From assembly GCA_002730485.1 (NCBI GenBank), contig PCAH01000166.1, positions 1 to 33,901 of the forward strand: a stretch of 33,901 nt of DNA. Reading direction: 5' to 3'. Below the pieces are notes generated by a model, which did no database searches, was not told the DNA's origin, and saw nothing but the letters and a program-made list of their open reading frames with translations. A program made the translations under genes and the position numbers. Below are positions 33,385 to 33,901 of the stretch, piece after piece. Source of the stretch: Dehalococcoidia bacterium. GTDB lineage: Bacteria; Chloroflexota; Dehalococcoidia; UBA3495. Position 1 is the first letter of the stretch. Every line of letters starts with the position of its first letter.

Positions 33385-33663
33385 ATGCCGAGAAAGAAGC
33401 ACACCCCGGAGCAAGTCATTAACAAACTGCGGGAGGCTGAAGTGGCCTTGGCTCAAGGGAAAACAGTGGCGGAGGCCAGCCGGCAGATAGAGGTCACCGA
33501 ACAGGCCTTCTACCGGTGGCGCAATGAGTATGGCGGCCTGAGGATCGACCAGGTAAAGCGCCTGAAGCAGCTGGAGTCCGAGAACATCCGCCTGAAGAGA
33601 GCTATCGCCGACTTGACCTTAGATAACCAGATCCTGAAAGAGGCAACTGAGGGAAACTTCTAA
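33385..33663 (+). CDS. IS3-family transposase OrfA
   Basis: The 92-residue product from ATG 33385 has a helix-turn-helix: HTPEQVINKLREAEVALAQGKTVAEASRQIEVTEQAFYRWRNEYGG. A leucine-zipper-like helix follows: LKQLESENIRLKRAIADLTLDNQILKE. Both are standard for the DNA-binding, dimerising OrfA. An ATG at 33370 adds MKGRE, but AGGGA upstream of 33385 is better placed. It ends at TAA 33661-33663, just after the heptamer GGGAAAC. Confidence 0.92.
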   Translation: MPRKKHTPEQVINKLREAEVALAQGKTVAEASRQIEVTEQAFYRWRNEYGGLRIDQVKRLKQLESENIRLKRAIADLTLDNQILKEATEGNF

Positions 33664-33901
33664 GCCCAACCCGTCGCCGCCGGTGCGTAGCGCATGTGAG
33701 AGAGTCCTTTGGTGTTTCAGAGCGTAGGGTCTGCCGGGTACTTGGCCAACCCCGGTCCACCCAGCGGTATGAACCCATGGAGGCGGGAGACGAACGGATC
33801 CTCACTGAGGATATCGTCCGGTTGGCAAGCCGCTTCGGTCGGTACGGATACCGCAGGGTTACGGCGCTGCTACAGCATGGCGGTTGGAATGTGAACCACA
33901 A
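33657..33901 (+). CDS. IS3-family transposase OrfB, partial
   Basis: In the -1 frame relative to OrfA the sequence reads RRRCVAHVRESFGVSERR, VCRVLGQPRSTQRY, ERILTEDIVRLASRFGRYGYRRVTALL. These are the N-terminal HTH_21-like domain and start of the DDE integrase of IS3 OrfB. The 3' part with the DDE residues lies beyond the window. No independent start with an SD is seen near 33660, so expression as an OrfAB fusion by -1 frameshifting is likely. Confidence 0.88.

Larger units (their letters stand above)
33320..33901 (+). mobile_element. IS3-family insertion sequence, left part (runs off window)
   Basis: The left end is taken at TGACCTGCCCCCCGAAAACT (33320-33339), a TG-starting terminal inverted repeat like those of IS3-family elements. 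Its right partner is outside the window. It contains orfA at 33385-33663 and the start of orfB in the -1 frame to the end of the window. There is no evidence of decay in the visible part. Confidence 0.88.

Noticed and set aside
33602..33901. Minus-strand frame at the window end
   Set aside because: It is a shadow of IS3 OrfB, which is clearly recognisable on the plus strand.

Overview
The window looks like a chromosomal segment of a free-living, probably marine bacterium, and the gene set best fits Chloroflexota of the SAR202/Dehalococcoidia type. This placement is inferred from gene content: two luciferase-like (LLM) flavin oxidoreductases, an archaellin-like pilin, R3H-ATPase, DUF2203, PdxS/PdxT and monomeric isocitrate dehydrogenase. 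No rRNA or other phylogenetic marker was available to confirm it.

Layout. 1-4.3 kb (+ strand): end of aroE, aroC, an integral membrane protein, an LLM oxidoreductase, and a short gene that standard calling would truncate. That gene has its own promoter and Shine-Dalgarno and carries an in-frame UGA inside a CxxU motif, followed by a hairpin at the right distance, so I read it as a SelW/Rdx-family selenoprotein. 4.3-9.5 kb (- strand): a tightly packed operon pdxS-pdxT-GNAT-like-R3H ATPase-tmk with two 4-nt GTGA overlaps. 9.5-10.1 kb: a VWA/YfbK-type gene that has lost its central domain. 10.5-10.7 kb: tRNA-Phe and tRNA-Gly behind one promoter.

10.8-17.1 kb is AT-richer accessory DNA: a small ORF with a perfect SD, a second LLM oxidoreductase, an archaellin-like pilin whose start position reads ATA, a 1041-residue lipoprotein with a possible papain-like Cys/His/Asp domain, coiled coil and five 12-residue repeats, and a TPR fragment. 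17.1-23.4 kb returns to housekeeping genes: DUF6623-like protein, aldehyde dehydrogenase, DUF2203 protein, TrmI-like tRNA methyltransferase, MidA/NDUFAF7-like methyltransferase and citrate synthase, with recognisable promoters and terminators.

23.7-26.5 kb looks like a small decayed integrative element. It lies between a degenerate tRNA-Ser copy and an intact tRNA-Ser(UGA). It holds the last 48 codons of a tyrosine recombinase and cell-envelope cargo: a pentapeptide-repeat protein, a small membrane ORF, a lipoprotein and a C-terminally anchored protein. 26.6-30.3 kb (- strand) has a small membrane protein, an M19 dipeptidase-like enzyme and monomeric NADP-isocitrate dehydrogenase. With citrate synthase this gives two TCA-cycle enzymes in the window.

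30.5-33.9 kb is a decay zone: a response regulator interrupted by one stop codon, an intact GIY-YIG protein, an intact msrB, an MFS tail, a beta-domain tail, and the left end of an IS3-family element running off the window. The most valuable single observation is the selenoprotein. The integrative-element remnant and the lipoprotein/pilin locus come next.
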